64,000 bases of DNA from an uncultured Bacteroidales bacterium (GTDB lineage: Bacteria; Bacteroidota; Bacteroidia; Bacteroidales; Bacteroidaceae): NCBI GenBank assembly GCA_902779085.1, contig CACYZY010000002.1:186001-250000 (forward strand), in the 5' to 3' direction. This document shows, piece by piece, positions 14,931 to 24,235 of this stretch (position 1 is the first letter of the stretch; every line of letters starts with the position of its first letter). The position numbers and the translations under genes were made by a program. The notes under the pieces are model-generated. The model did no database searches. It was not told where the DNA came from and was given only the letters and a program-made list of their open reading frames with translations.

Positions 14931-16814
14931 TTATCGATTACTGCTCTGCGCTAACACTAAAAGCACATTAATATCACTTGGAGAAACGCCAGGAATTCTA
15001 CTAGCCTGACCAATGGTTACAGGATTAATTCTGGTTAGTTTCTGACGAGCTTCTGTAGAAAGTGACTGTAACGAGTTATAGTCAAACTTGCCTTTGATTT
15101 TAATATTATCCAGTCTACTCACTTTTTCAGCAATAAAGCGTTCGCGCTCAATATATCCACTATATTTTATCTGTATCTCTGCAGCTTCCAGAATTTCTTC
15201 TTTCCTTTCTGGTATTCTGTCGAGCAGCTCTTTGAATGCTGGGATTTGTTCTGCCATTTTTGCAATAGTTACTTGTGGACGTATAATAAGGTCCACAAGT
15301 TTACATCCATGACGAAGTGGGGTAGTGCCCCATTGTTCAAGAATAGTATTGATCGTTTCAGGTTTTACAGAATACTCTTTTGTAAAATCTAATATCCTGT
15401 CAATACTCTCCTTTTTGGATTTCATTAATTCATATCGATGCAGATCAGCCAACCCAATCTCATATGCTTTGGGTGTAAGTCGCATGTCAGCATCATCCAT
15501 TCGCAATAAAATGCGATATTCTGCACGAGATGTAAACATGCGATAGGGCTCGTCAACACCTTTTGTCACTAAATCATCGATTAACACTCCTATATATGCT
15601 TCATCTCTGCCGAGCACCAATGGTTCCCCACCGTGACAATTGATATGTGCATTAATGCCAGCCATCAATCCTTGACCTGCAGCTTCCTCATAGCCTGTTG
15701 TACCATTTACCTGCCCAGCAAAAAATAGGTTTTTTATTATTTTCGATTCTAGTGAATGATTCAACTGTGTGGGATCGAAATAATCGTATTCAATAGCATA
15801 GCCAGGTCTGTAAACCACAACGTCTCTGAAAGCTGGGATTTTCTTTAATGCTGCAATTTGTATTTCCATAGGGAGTGATGATGAAAATCCATTCAGGTAC
15901 ATTTCTCTGGTACTTTCTCCTTCTGGTTCTAAAAAGAGTTGGTGGTGGTCTTTCTCAGCAAAAGTAACAATTTTTGTTTCTATGCTTGGACAATATCGTG
16001 GACCAATGCTTTGAATCTGTCCATTATATAGTGGAGAGTCAACCAAGCCGCTACGTAAGATTTTGTGAACTTCTTCATTAGTGTTCACTGTCCAACACGT
16101 AAGTTGTTTTAAATGCCTTGTTTCGGTATCTAAAAATGAAAACTTATGAAAGTCTTTTTCACCTTCTTGAATTTCTAGATTTTCAAAATGAATACTTCTG
16201 CTATCAATTCTTACAGGAGTGCCTGTTTTCATGCGAGCTGAATGGATGCCATATTGGGTAATAGACTCTGTCAATTTATAAGAAGCAGGTTCGGCTATTC
16301 TTCCGCCAGGAACCATTTTCCTTCCTATGTGCATTAATCCATTCAGAAACGTACCAGCAGTGATTATCAGGCATTTGCAGCGAAATGTTACTCCCCAGAT
16401 TGTCTTTAATCCAGCTACTTCACCATTTTCAATAATCAGTTCTTCTACCGTATCTTGCCAGATATGCAGATTTGGTGTGTTTTCAAGGATTTCACGCCAA
16501 GCCCAGATATATTTTCCTCTGTCGCATTGTGCTCGGGGACTCCACATCGCAGGGCCTTTTGAGCGATTCAATATACGGAACTGTATAGCGGTCTTGTCTG
16601 TCACTACGCCCATGAACCCACCCATAGCATCTATTTCGCGTACAATCTGTCCTTTGGCAATGCCACCAACGGCTGGATTGCAACTCATCTGGGCTATTTT
16701 GTTCATGTCCATTGTTATGAGACATGTCTTTGAGCCAAGTCTTGCAGCGGCTGAAGCAGCTTCACATCCTGCATGACCAGCCCCAATTACCACTATATCG
16801 TAGTTAAATTCCAT
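14931..16814 (-). CDS. mnmG: tRNA uridine-5-carboxymethylaminomethyl synthesis protein MnmG
   Basis: With MnmE it modifies the wobble uridine (cmnm5U34) of several tRNAs. The 627 residues show the N-terminal FAD dinucleotide fold (VVIGAGHAGCEAASAAARLG, 8-27), the family stretch MSCNPAVGGIAKGQIVREID, GTFLNGLMHIG, a second FAD contact in GYEEAAGQGLMAGINAH, and the helical C-terminal domain ending RIPGVSPSDINVLLVLAQ. Normal length. A -7 box at 16835-16842 suggests that it starts its own transcript, followed by apt, uvrC, dtd, the MazG-like gene and deoC. Confidence 0.98.
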   Translation of the reverse strand: MEFNYDIVVIGAGHAGCEAASAAARLGSKTCLITMDMNKIAQMSCNPAVGGIAKGQIVREIDAMGGFMGVVTDKTAIQFRILNRSKGPAMWSPRAQCDRGKYIWAWREILENTPNLHIWQDTVEELIIENGEVAGLKTIWGVTFRCKCLIITAGTFLNGLMHIGRKMVPGGRIAEPASYKLTESITQYGIHSARMKTGTPVRIDSRSIHFENLEIQEGEKDFHKFSFLDTETRHLKQLTCWTVNTNEEVHKILRSGLVDSPLYNGQIQSIGPRYCPSIETKIVTFAEKDHHQLFLEPEGESTREMYLNGFSSSLPMEIQIAALKKIPAFRDVVVYRPGYAIEYDYFDPTQLNHSLESKIIKNLFFAGQVNGTTGYEEAAGQGLMAGINAHINCHGGEPLVLGRDEAYIGVLIDDLVTKGVDEPYRMFTSRAEYRILLRMDDADMRLTPKAYEIGLADLHRYELMKSKKESIDRILDFTKEYSVKPETINTILEQWGTTPLRHGCKLVDLIIRPQVTIAKMAEQIPAFKELLDRIPERKEEILEAAEIQIKYSGYIERERFIAEKVSRLDNIKIKGKFDYNSLQSLSTEARQKLTRINPVTIGQASRIPGVSPSDINVLLVLAQSSNR

Positions 16815-16834
16815 TATACTAATTCTTCTACGTG

Positions 16835-16842
16835 CAAATATA
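16835..16842 (-). promoter_or_regulatory. -7 box upstream of mnmG
   Basis: Reads TATATTTG on the minus strand, matching TAnnTTTG, about 20 bases before the mnmG ATG in the 59-base gap after ybeY. No clear -33 element. Confidence 0.5.
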
Positions 16843-16873
16843 GTAAAAAAAACGTATTCTTTTAGTTGAATTA

Positions 16874-17287
16874 TTATAATAACAAATCCAATGCATTGTT
16901 TTCTGCGGCCTCCATGATTTCCCGTTCACCAGGGCCTTTGTCGTTGATACCACAGAGGTGGAGAACACCATGAATAATAACACGATGCAATTCGGTATTA
17001 TAATTTGTATTTAATAGCTCAGAATTGGAGCGAACAGTGTCAAGACTGATGAATATATCGCCACTGAGCCTGTTACCTTCGCAATAGTCGAAAGTGATGA
17101 TATCTGTATAGTAATCGTGTTGAAGATATTGGTGATTTACTTCCAGAATCTTATCGTCATCACAAAAGAAATAGGAAATCTCACCAACTCTTTTGTTATA
17201 ACTTGATGCCACCTTTTTAATCCAATCGCGTACCTTTGTCTGGTCGATTGCAGGCATTTCTATGTTCTCTGTCTGGAATGTAATCAT
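16874..17287 (-). CDS. ybeY: Endoribonuclease YbeY, 16S rRNA maturation
   Basis: Metal-dependent RNase needed for 16S rRNA 3'-end maturation and 70S quality control. The 137 residues end with the metal site HGVLHLCGINDKGPGEREIM. The first two zinc ligands of the usual HGxLHLxGYDH motif are present, but the third His is replaced, the aligned residue being Asp (GIND). I recall this Asp variant in other Bacteroidota, so it may be a clade form and not a defect. Gene start is 9 bases after the SpmAB-like gene. Confidence 0.93.
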   Translation of the reverse strand: MITFQTENIEMPAIDQTKVRDWIKKVASSYNKRVGEISYFFCDDDKILEVNHQYLQHDYYTDIITFDYCEGNRLSGDIFISLDTVRSNSELLNTNYNTELHRVIIHGVLHLCGINDKGPGEREIMEAAENNALDLLL

Positions 17288-17296
17288 AACTAGCTT

Positions 17297-18529
17297 TTAA
17301 AAGAAGAACAAGTAACTGATTAAGATACCTGCAATAATACCTGATAAGTCAGCTAATAAGCCACAGGTAACGGCATTGCGTGTTTTTGTAATGCCCACGC
17401 TTCCAAAATATACTGCTAAAATGTAGAAGGTAGTGTCTGATGCTCCACGTACGACACAACTCATTTTGCCTACAAGGGAGTCTGCTCCATATTGCTGCAT
17501 TGTATCAATCATCAAGCCATTGGCGCCGCTGCCACTTAGTGATTTCATCAAGGCCGTTGGCAAAGCCCCTACGAAAGTAGTATCTACGCCAGTAAGACCT
17601 ACCAAATAACCAATGCCATCTACCAGTATATCCATTGCCCCAGATGCACGGAAAACACCGATACCAACGAGGAAAGCAACAAGATACGGAATGATTCTTA
17701 CTGCAGTATTAAAACCATCTTTTGCTCCATCTATGAAGGCATCATATACATTGGCTTTTTTCCACATGCCCCAACTGATGAATATAATGATGATACCAAA
17801 TAAAATGATGTTGGCAACCAAAGTAGAGTAAGTGCCCATCGTTTCTCGGCTTACTGTCATGAATAGCCACATCAACAAACTGAAAAAGACTGCGATACCA
17901 CCTACCAAAGAGAGGATGGCTTTGTTGAACAGATTAATGTGCTGACTAATACTCACTACAGTAATACCAACCATTGTAGATATTGTGGTAGTAATCAGAG
18001 TAGGGATGAAGATATCTGTTGGTTGAGCAGCTCCCATTTGTGCCCTATACATCATGATACTAATGGGTATAAGAATCAAACCAGAAGTGTTGATTACTAA
18101 GAACATGATCATTGGGTTAGTGGCCGTATCTTTCTTGGGATTTAACTCTTGCAGTTGGTCCATAGCTTTAAGGCCCAACGGAGTAGCTGCATTATCAAGT
18201 CCCAGCATATTGGCACTGAGGTTCATGAAGATAGAGCCTAAAGCTGGATGTCCTTTAGGTATATCAGGAAATAATTTGCATAGCACAGGACTGAGGAATT
18301 TAGAGAGCGAGTTAATCATACCGCTTTTCTCGCCAATTTTCATGATTCCCAACCAGAAAGCCAGCAATCCTGTAAGACCTATGGCAATCTCGAAAGCCGA
18401 CTTTGAAGAGTCGAAAGTTGAATTAACTAATGTTGTGAATATCTCAGTATCACCAAAGAATATTGTTTTGCAGAGGGCCACAAAGAAGGCTACTACAAAA
18501 AAAGCTATCCAAATATAGTTCAGTACCAT
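17297..18529 (-). CDS. Nucleoside-recognition (SpmA-SpmB fusion) membrane protein
   Basis: A 410-residue polytopic membrane protein containing two nucleoside-recognition (Gate) domains in tandem, equivalent to Bacillus SpmA and SpmB joined in one chain. The first half has LTGLLAFWLGIMKIGEKSG and NMLGLDNAATPLGLKAM (SpmA-like); the second has IPYLVAFLVGIGVFRASGAMD and GSGANGLMIDT, then VVRGASDTTFYILAVYFG (SpmB-like). In sporeformers these affect spore core dehydration; the role in a non-sporulating Bacteroidales is unknown, with transport of a small solute as a guess. A -7 box (TATTTTTG on the minus strand) lies at 18547-18554, 18 bases before the ATG. Confidence 0.85.
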   Translation of the reverse strand: MVLNYIWIAFFVVAFFVALCKTIFFGDTEIFTTLVNSTFDSSKSAFEIAIGLTGLLAFWLGIMKIGEKSGMINSLSKFLSPVLCKLFPDIPKGHPALGSIFMNLSANMLGLDNAATPLGLKAMDQLQELNPKKDTATNPMIMFLVINTSGLILIPISIMMYRAQMGAAQPTDIFIPTLITTTISTMVGITVVSISQHINLFNKAILSLVGGIAVFFSLLMWLFMTVSRETMGTYSTLVANIILFGIIIIFISWGMWKKANVYDAFIDGAKDGFNTAVRIIPYLVAFLVGIGVFRASGAMDILVDGIGYLVGLTGVDTTFVGALPTALMKSLSGSGANGLMIDTMQQYGADSLVGKMSCVVRGASDTTFYILAVYFGSVGITKTRNAVTCGLLADLSGIIAGILISYLFFF

Positions 18530-18561
18530 GCTATTATATTTTTCTGCAAAAATAACAAATA

Positions 18562-19149
18562 TTATCCAATCTGCTTACGAAACAAGAAATAATAATATTT
18601 CTCATCGTCTGAACTGAATTCAGGCAGGAGTCCTTTGCCTATCTGCTCGAAACCATGACGTAGATAATACTGCCAATTACACCAACTATCTGACCACAGA
18701 TAAAGCCACTCCACATCTTGTTGCGTGAGTTTCTCCACGAGATGCTCTAATACGAGTGCTCCATATCCTGCCTTTCTACTAAAGAAGAACGAGAGTTTGG
18801 CAGCATGAGATTGAGGTCCCATCATCTTCAGAAGTTCAGCATCCGTACGTTTTGTATAAGCACTACTGCGAAGAATGTATTTCTTAATTTTGGGAGAAAG
18901 CCTTTCAAGTTGTTCTTGCAACCATATTTCAGAATCATTTTCTTCGTCAGGCATGCAGGCGAAGGCGATGGCTTGTAATCCTTCTTCATCGACTATCTTC
19001 AAAGAAAACTCAGGAGTGTAGTAATTGCAGCGCACCAGATATTCGCAAAACACTTTTGTAAACTCAGGAGATTCCTCGAATTTCCAAACTTCTGATACTT
19101 TTCTTGCTAAAGTGGGAATATCTTCTGGGTAGAATGCTTTGATTTCCAT
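18562..19149 (-). CDS. GNAT-like acetyltransferase 1
   Basis: A 195-residue protein with a GNAT-like layout: a first strand-helix unit (IKAFYPEDIPTLARKVSEVW), a central strand region, FSRKAGYGALVLEHLVEKL standing for the acetyl-CoA loop, and a C-terminal NWQYYLRHGFEQIGKGLLPEF segment typical of GNAT strand 6-7. The R/Q-x-x-G-x-G/A pattern is weak (RKAGYGA). Substrate unknown. It follows a second, unrelated-looking GNAT gene by 8 bases, so they are co-transcribed. Confidence 0.7.
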   Translation of the reverse strand: MEIKAFYPEDIPTLARKVSEVWKFEESPEFTKVFCEYLVRCNYYTPEFSLKIVDEEGLQAIAFACMPDEENDSEIWLQEQLERLSPKIKKYILRSSAYTKRTDAELLKMMGPQSHAAKLSFFFSRKAGYGALVLEHLVEKLTQQDVEWLYLWSDSWCNWQYYLRHGFEQIGKGLLPEFSSDDEKYYYFLFRKQIG

Positions 19150-19157
19150 AAATTGAA

Positions 19158-19631
19158 TTATTGAAGAATAAGCCGCATATCTTTATATTTATGTTCTTTT
19201 TCCTTAAATCCCAGTTTTGCATAGATGGGATATCCTTTTGATGTAGCACTTAAGTCAATGCACTCTAATCTGCAGTTCTTTCCATACTCTATAAGAAGCT
19301 GCATCACCCTAGTACATAGTCTTTTGCCTCGATATTCTGGCAGGGTATATACGTTCAGGACCTCTCCGTATAGACCATTTTGAAGCCTTGCATTTGCTGG
19401 CATTTCTATCAGAAGCAAGTAGGCAACAGCAACGATGCGTTCATTATCTTTTGCTACGAATGCGATAAGCTCTTTTCCTAGTTTCCGCTTGAAATAATCT
19501 CTTAATTGCTCTTCAACGCATTGTTTCTGATGACTTGATAAGTCTCCTGCATCTTCAATAATAAATGCTAGCCTTAGGCGAATGAGTTCGTCTATATTAT
19601 TCTGGTTGGCTATGTCAAAAACGAAGTTCAT
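19158..19631 (-). CDS. GNAT N-acetyltransferase 2
   Basis: A 157-residue GNAT. The acetyl-CoA-binding motif A is clear: LNVYTLPEYRGKRLCTRVMQLLIEYGK (YRGKRLCT matches the R-x-x-G-x-G/A loop with Cys as the last small residue), followed by LSATSKGYPIYAKLGFKEKEHKY, the usual end of the fold. The N-terminal half resembles acceptor-binding helices. Substrate cannot be told. It starts 9 bases after the TIGR04076-like gene. Confidence 0.85.
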   Translation of the reverse strand: MNFVFDIANQNNIDELIRLRLAFIIEDAGDLSSHQKQCVEEQLRDYFKRKLGKELIAFVAKDNERIVAVAYLLLIEMPANARLQNGLYGEVLNVYTLPEYRGKRLCTRVMQLLIEYGKNCRLECIDLSATSKGYPIYAKLGFKEKEHKYKDMRLILQ

Positions 19632-19640
19632 AGTAACTTG

Positions 19641-19949
19641 TTATTGATCCTCCACCACTTCCAGATAAAAACTAAAGGGACGGAAACCATCGTTGCAACT
19701 AATCATGGCGCTTCTGGGATTCTGCATCCAACCATCGTAGAAATTGCTTTCCCCGCGTGCCAAACCCTCCACAAACTCACGCATGGAGCTCCATGCAGAA
19801 GGACAAACCCCCTCTGGTTGCTGTCCATTTTCTGAAATCCATTGCTGCCCTTCCTGCACATCGCATGTATGCTCAATGGGATTCTCATATTTCGCCATCA
19901 GATCTTCATATACTGTTTGGCGGATTGCTGTGATACGAACTTTATTCAT
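19641..19949 (-). CDS. TIGR04076-like small protein
   Basis: A 102-residue cytoplasmic protein with MNKVRITAIRQTVYEDLM, then CDVQEGQQW, GVCPSAWSSMREFVEGLARG and a C-terminal SCNDGFRPFSFYLEVV. This order (Cys near EGQ, C-x-x-AW, C-x-DG-RPF) resembles the uncharacterised TIGR04076 family, recalled from memory. Cysteines at three conserved places suggest a metal or redox site, but the function is unknown. Probably first in the minus-strand series running to ybeY or beyond; an imperfect -7 box (TATCTTTA) lies at 19989-19996. Confidence 0.7.
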   Translation of the reverse strand: MNKVRITAIRQTVYEDLMAKYENPIEHTCDVQEGQQWISENGQQPEGVCPSAWSSMREFVEGLARGESNFYDGWMQNPRSAMISCNDGFRPFSFYLEVVEDQ

Positions 19950-20090
19950 AATTATGAGGTCTTTGTTTTTTCTTTATTTTATTGCCTGTAAAGATACAAA
20001 TAGTTTTCTATAGCATCTGCTACTTTTGTTTTTTTATGATGATGATGTTGCGAGGATGTCAGTTTTTGCATTGTACAAAATAGAATAATT

Positions 20091-20122
20091 ATTGTTTTTG
20101 TGATACGTTTGCACTATCTTTG
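20091..20122 (+). promoter_or_regulatory. Promoter of ruvB
   Basis: ATTG (20091-20094), 20 bases, then TATCTTTG (20115-20122). The -7 box is perfect and the -33 box has 3 of 4 matches. The ruvB ATG is 25 bases downstream. Confidence 0.6.
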
Positions 20123-20146
20123 CAATCATAATAAATAGCCAAGATA

Positions 20147-21169
20147 ATGAACGACGAATTTGATATCAGACTGCAACAGAATGCAAGCGACAAGGATTTC
20201 GAGAACGCCTTGCGTCCTCTGAGGTTTGAGGACTTTAGTGGACAGGATAAGGTGGTTGACAATCTTCGAGTTTTTGTTCAAGCAGCTCGTATGAGAGGAG
20301 AGTCCCTCGACCATGTGTTACTTCATGGACCCCCTGGATTAGGTAAGACTACTTTATCAAATATCATTGCTAATGAGTTGGGTGTAGGTATTAAAATAAC
20401 TTCTGGGCCTGTGTTGGATAAGCCAGGTGATTTGGCTGGTATTCTGACTAGTCTGGAAGAGAATGATGTTTTGTTCATCGATGAGATTCATCGTTTGTCT
20501 CCTGTTGTAGAGGAGTTCCTTTATTCCGCAATGGAGGATTATCGCATTGATATCATGATAGACAAAGGCCCTTCTGCTAGAAGTATTCAATTGGATTTGA
20601 ATAAGTTCACATTAGTTGGTGCTACTACACGCAGTGGTCTGTTGACAGCTCCTTTGCGTGCTAGATTTGGTATTAATCTTCATTTGGAGTATTACGATAA
20701 TATAGTTTTGCAAAAGATTATTGAACGTTCTGCTGACATTTTAGGAATCCCTATCCAGAAAAGCGCCTCTGCTGAAATAGCTTCTCGCAGTCGTGGCACA
20801 CCACGCATAGCCAATGCTTTGCTTAGGCGTGTGCGTGACTTTGCCCAAGTGAAAGGTACAGGAAATATAGATATGGCCATAGCACGATATGCCTTGGAGG
20901 CGTTGAATATTGATAAATATGGTTTAGATGAGATAGATAACAAGATTTTGCTGACCATTATTGATAAGTTCAAGGGTGGTCCAGTAGGATTAAATACCAT
21001 TGCTACTGCGTTAGGTGAAGATTCAGGAACTATCGAGGAAGTCTATGAGCCTTTCCTCATTAAAGAAGGTTTCATTAAGCGTACCCCAAGGGGTAGGGAG
21101 GTGACAGAGTTGGCATATAAGCATTTAGGCAGGTATCGTTTTTCTGAGCAGGGCGACTTATTTAGTTAG
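20147..21169 (+). CDS. ruvB: Holliday junction branch migration helicase RuvB
   Basis: AAA+ motor that drives Holliday junction migration with RuvA. The 340 residues have the Walker [12 protein letters not shown] near 62-72, Walker [11 protein letters not shown], the sensor and arginine-finger region [18 protein letters not shown], and the C-terminal winged helix ([30 protein letters not shown]). Normal length. It is followed after 19 bases by a flippase gene, a neighbourhood I recall from other Bacteroidales. Confidence 0.98.
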   Translation: MNDEFDIRLQQNASDKDFENALRPLRFEDFSGQDKVVDNLRVFVQAARMRGESLDHVLLHGPPGLGKTTLSNIIANELGVGIKITSGPVLDKPGDLAGILTSLEENDVLFIDEIHRLSPVVEEFLYSAMEDYRIDIMIDKGPSARSIQLDLNKFTLVGATTRSGLLTAPLRARFGINLHLEYYDNIVLQKIIERSADILGIPIQKSASAEIASRSRGTPRIANALLRRVRDFAQVKGTGNIDMAIARYALEALNIDKYGLDEIDNKILLTIIDKFKGGPVGLNTIATALGEDSGTIEEVYEPFLIKEGFIKRTPRGREVTELAYKHLGRYRFSEQGDLFS

Positions 21170-21188
21170 GTGAGCTAAATTGTAAGTT

Positions 21189-22631
21189 ATGGCGAATCTA
21201 AAATCTTTGGCAAAAGACACTGCTATTTATGGACTTAGCAGTATTGTTGGCAGGTTTTTGAATTACTTGCTGGTACCAGTATATACTATTGCATTACCAG
21301 CATCTGGAGGTGGTTATGGTGTTGTAACTAATGTCTATGCCTGGGTGGCGTTGATGATGGTGATTCTTACCTGTGGCATGGAAACGGGTTTCTTCCGATT
21401 CGCCAATAATGGCAAAGATGAGCCTATGCGTGTCTATTCCACTACTTTGCTTACTGTTGGTGGTTTCTCATTAGTTTTTTTGATTTTAGGTCTTACATTC
21501 CTGCAACCCATAGCTGGGTGGTTAGGATATGCTGATCATCCATGGTATCTGGGTATGATGATGTTGGTGGTGGCGATGGATGCTTTCCAGGCGATTCCTT
21601 TTTCATTCCTTCGTTATCAAAAGAAACCTGTACGCTTTGCTTCACTGAAATTGTTATTCATTTTCTTGAATATTACCCTTAACCTTATTTATTATGTAGG
21701 GATGGATGGTCATGATGTGGGAAAGGCATTCCTCATCAACCTAATTTGTACATCATTTATCATGGTGTGTATGATACCAGAGTTACGAGGTTTCAAGTAT
21801 GTGTTTGATAAGGAACTGAATCGTAGGATGATACATTATTGCTTGCCCTTGTTGATATTAGGTATAGCAGGCATCCTCAACCAAGTTGCTGATAAAATTA
21901 TTTTTCCTTATGTTTATCCCGATGAGGTGCAAGGTATTGTAGAGTTAGGCATCTATGGAGCTTGTGTGAAAATAGCTATGATAATGGCCATGCTGACGCA
22001 AGCTTTTCGATATGCTTACGAACCGTTTGTATTTGGCAAGAGTCGTGACAAAGACAGTAAAGAGGTATATGCTCAAGGTATGAAATTCTTCATAGTCTTC
22101 GCTCTACTTGCATATTTGGCTGTTGTTTTTTACCTTGATATTCTTAAATATTTAATAGGTAGAGGTTATTGGGGGGGATTGAAAGTAGTGCCAATCGTCA
22201 TGATGGCAGAAATTTTTATGGGAGTTTATTTCAATCTGTCGTTTTGGTATAAACTCATTGACGAAACACATTGGGGAGCTTCATTCTCTATTATTGGCTG
22301 TATCACGCTGGTGTTGGTCAATGTGTTTTTTATCCCTAAATATAGTTACATGGCTTGTGCGTGGGCAGGTTTCTGCGGTTATGGTGTAGCAATGTTGCTC
22401 AGTTATTCGATTGGGCAAAAGAAATATCCTATAGATTACGACCTGAAGTCCATTGGTACTTATGTTTTGTTAGCAGCTGCTTTGTATGTCGCTGCCGAGT
22501 GTTTGGAAATAGAGAACTTATGGATTCGTCTATTCTTCCGTACCATTTTATTATTGATTTTCGTAGCATTTATCATCAAGCGTGATTTGCCATTGAGAAA
22601 TATTCCCCTTATAAACCGTTTTGTCAAATAA
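21189..22631 (+). CDS. Polysaccharide flippase-like membrane protein
   Basis: A 480-residue protein with about 12-14 membrane segments, beginning LKSLAKDTAIYGLSSIVGRFLNYLLVPVYT, which is the usual start of Wzx/MviN/MATE-like lipid-linked saccharide exporters. Later segments alternate hydrophobic helices and short loops up to RDLPLRNIPLINRF. The likely role is flipping a lipid-linked glycan across the inner membrane; the substrate is unknown and no glycosyltransferases sit next to it. Nineteen bases after ruvB and close to the DUF389 gene, so probably one transcript. Confidence 0.85.
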   Translation: MANLKSLAKDTAIYGLSSIVGRFLNYLLVPVYTIALPASGGGYGVVTNVYAWVALMMVILTCGMETGFFRFANNGKDEPMRVYSTTLLTVGGFSLVFLILGLTFLQPIAGWLGYADHPWYLGMMMLVVAMDAFQAIPFSFLRYQKKPVRFASLKLLFIFLNITLNLIYYVGMDGHDVGKAFLINLICTSFIMVCMIPELRGFKYVFDKELNRRMIHYCLPLLILGIAGILNQVADKIIFPYVYPDEVQGIVELGIYGACVKIAMIMAMLTQAFRYAYEPFVFGKSRDKDSKEVYAQGMKFFIVFALLAYLAVVFYLDILKYLIGRGYWGGLKVVPIVMMAEIFMGVYFNLSFWYKLIDETHWGASFSIIGCITLVLVNVFFIPKYSYMACAWAGFCGYGVAMLLSYSIGQKKYPIDYDLKSIGTYVLLAAALYVAAECLEIENLWIRLFFRTILLLIFVAFIIKRDLPLRNIPLINRFVK

Positions 22632-22638
22632 TACTATT

Positions 22639-24018
22639 ATGGAGAATAATCAGACAGAAAAGAGCGTATTTGTTTTTAAGTCGTTCATAGAAGAATATTT
22701 GGATGTGCGTCGTGATAAAGCAGATGAAAGCGAGGCAGTTAAGTCCATACGTGAAGGAGTAGAGATGAAAGGAGCTACTATCTGGATTCTGATAGCTGCT
22801 ATCCTTTTAGCTTCTTTGGGCCTTAATGTCAATTCTACAGCAGTAATCATTGGTGCCATGCTGATATCTCCATTGATGGGTCCTATCATGGGCGTGGGCC
22901 TTGCAATTGGTTTGGGTGATTTTGATTTGATGAAACGTTCGTTTAAGAGTTATTTGATAGTAACTTTGTTTAGCGTTGTTACTGCCACTTTATTTTTCTT
23001 GATTAGTCCCTCAGTTTCTGAAGGGCAGTCTGAATTACTTGCGCGTACTTCTCCAACTATTTATGACGTTTTCATCGCATTATTTGGTGGCGCTGCTGGT
23101 TTTATTGCTCTTTCTACTACTAAAAAAGGTTCTGTTATTCCAGGGGTTGCAATTGCTACTGCTTTAATGCCACCATTGTGTACGGCTGGCTTCGGATTGG
23201 CTACTGGCAACCTGATATATTTTCTTGGGGCTTTTTATCTTTATTTCATCAATTCGGTTTTCATTTGTGTAGCTACCTACCTTGGTACTAGGTTTATGCG
23301 TTTCAGCAGGCTAAAGTATGTGGATAAAGAACGCGAGAAGAAAGTGCGGAAATACATTGTTTGGGTGGTAGTGTTGACAATGATTCCTGCTGTTTTTCTT
23401 ACCTATGGCATCTTAAACGACACCATTTATGAAGGCTCCGTAAACCGTTTTGTGAATGAACAATTGAGCTTTGATAATGCTCAAGTCGTGGATAAAAAGG
23501 TAGAGAAGCGTGATGGAACGAAAGAACTGCGCGTGGTGTTGGTAGGCAAAGAGGTTGCTGACAGTACTATTTTTATGGCACAACGCCGTATGGCTGACTA
23601 TAACCTTGGTGATACTAAATTGGTGGTATTGCAAGGTGTTAGTGGTCAGCAGGCTGCTACGATGGACATTACATCTGTACGTGCCCAAGTGTTGGAAGAT
23701 TTCTATAAGAATGGAGAGGTGAAGTTACAGCAGCAAGCTGTTCTGATTGATTCAATCCAAGGTTTATTGAATGGTTATCTTACCTATGATGAATTAGCTA
23801 GGACCCTGATGCCAGAAATGAAAGTGCTTTATCCTCAAGTTAGCCGTTTCTCTTTATCCAAGACTTTGGAGATGAGCATCGATTCTGCCCGTGTTGATAC
23901 AGTAACCTTTGCCATTATCCATCTCAATAAGCGTATAGACGACCGTGAGAAATCCAAAATGGTGGAATGGTTGAAAGCTCGAACTAATTCAAAGGAACTC
24001 CGTTTGCTGCTAGAATAG
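22639..24018 (+). CDS. DUF389 (TIGR00341-like) membrane protein
   Basis: About 459 residues. The N-terminal half has a DUF389 core of several membrane helices: GATIWILIAAILLASLGLN, VIIGAMLISPLMGPIMGVGLAIG, and PGVAIATALMPPLCTAGFGLA. The C-terminal part (from about 260) is soluble and repetitive, apparently periplasmic. Family function is unknown. I prefer the ATG at 22639; an upstream TTG at 22621 would overlap the flippase stop. The gene ends 217 bases before a strong palindromic terminator. Confidence 0.85.
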   Translation: MENNQTEKSVFVFKSFIEEYLDVRRDKADESEAVKSIREGVEMKGATIWILIAAILLASLGLNVNSTAVIIGAMLISPLMGPIMGVGLAIGLGDFDLMKRSFKSYLIVTLFSVVTATLFFLISPSVSEGQSELLARTSPTIYDVFIALFGGAAGFIALSTTKKGSVIPGVAIATALMPPLCTAGFGLATGNLIYFLGAFYLYFINSVFICVATYLGTRFMRFSRLKYVDKEREKKVRKYIVWVVVLTMIPAVFLTYGILNDTIYEGSVNRFVNEQLSFDNAQVVDKKVEKRDGTKELRVVLVGKEVADSTIFMAQRRMADYNLGDTKLVVLQGVSGQQAATMDITSVRAQVLEDFYKNGEVKLQQQAVLIDSIQGLLNGYLTYDELARTLMPEMKVLYPQVSRFSLSKTLEMSIDSARVDTVTFAIIHLNKRIDDREKSKMVEWLKARTNSKELRLLLE

Positions 24019-24041
24019 TTCTTATCTCTATAGCAAAAGCT

Positions 24042-24198
24042 TTCTATCACATGAAGCAAAGCTTGCTATTACAGATGGCAATGCTATCCATCTCTTGCCG
24101 TAATATCTTCTGTCACCAGCCGCAGTATCTCCCATACCCCCAAAGGAGATACTGCGTTCACTTATAGGAAGCCTTCCGATGACCCAAAGCAAAGTCTC
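24042..24198 (-). repeat. Fold-back repeat element, copy 1
   Basis: Related to a second element at 56486-56589. Over 89 ungapped bases (24110-24198, reverse complement) I count about 80 percent identity to 56501-56589. The core hairpin CGCAGTATCTCC / GGAGATACTGCG is identical in both, at 24121-24132 and 24145-24156 here, with a 12-base loop in both. The left end 24042-24069 (TTCTATCAC..GAAG..TTGCTAT) matches the start of copy 2 at 22 of 28 bases, so copy 1 carries inverted ends. It has no coding capacity. It may be a MITE-like element or a structured RNA; an extra stem GGCAA/TTGCC lies between the ends. Confidence 0.7.
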
Positions 24199-24235
24199 GG
24201 ACAACCCGTAGTAATACCTCCTTCCAATTATATAC

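Noticed and set aside
22621-22638. TTG start for the DUF389 protein
   Set aside because: It would overlap the flippase stop; the ATG at 22639 starts a sensible protein.
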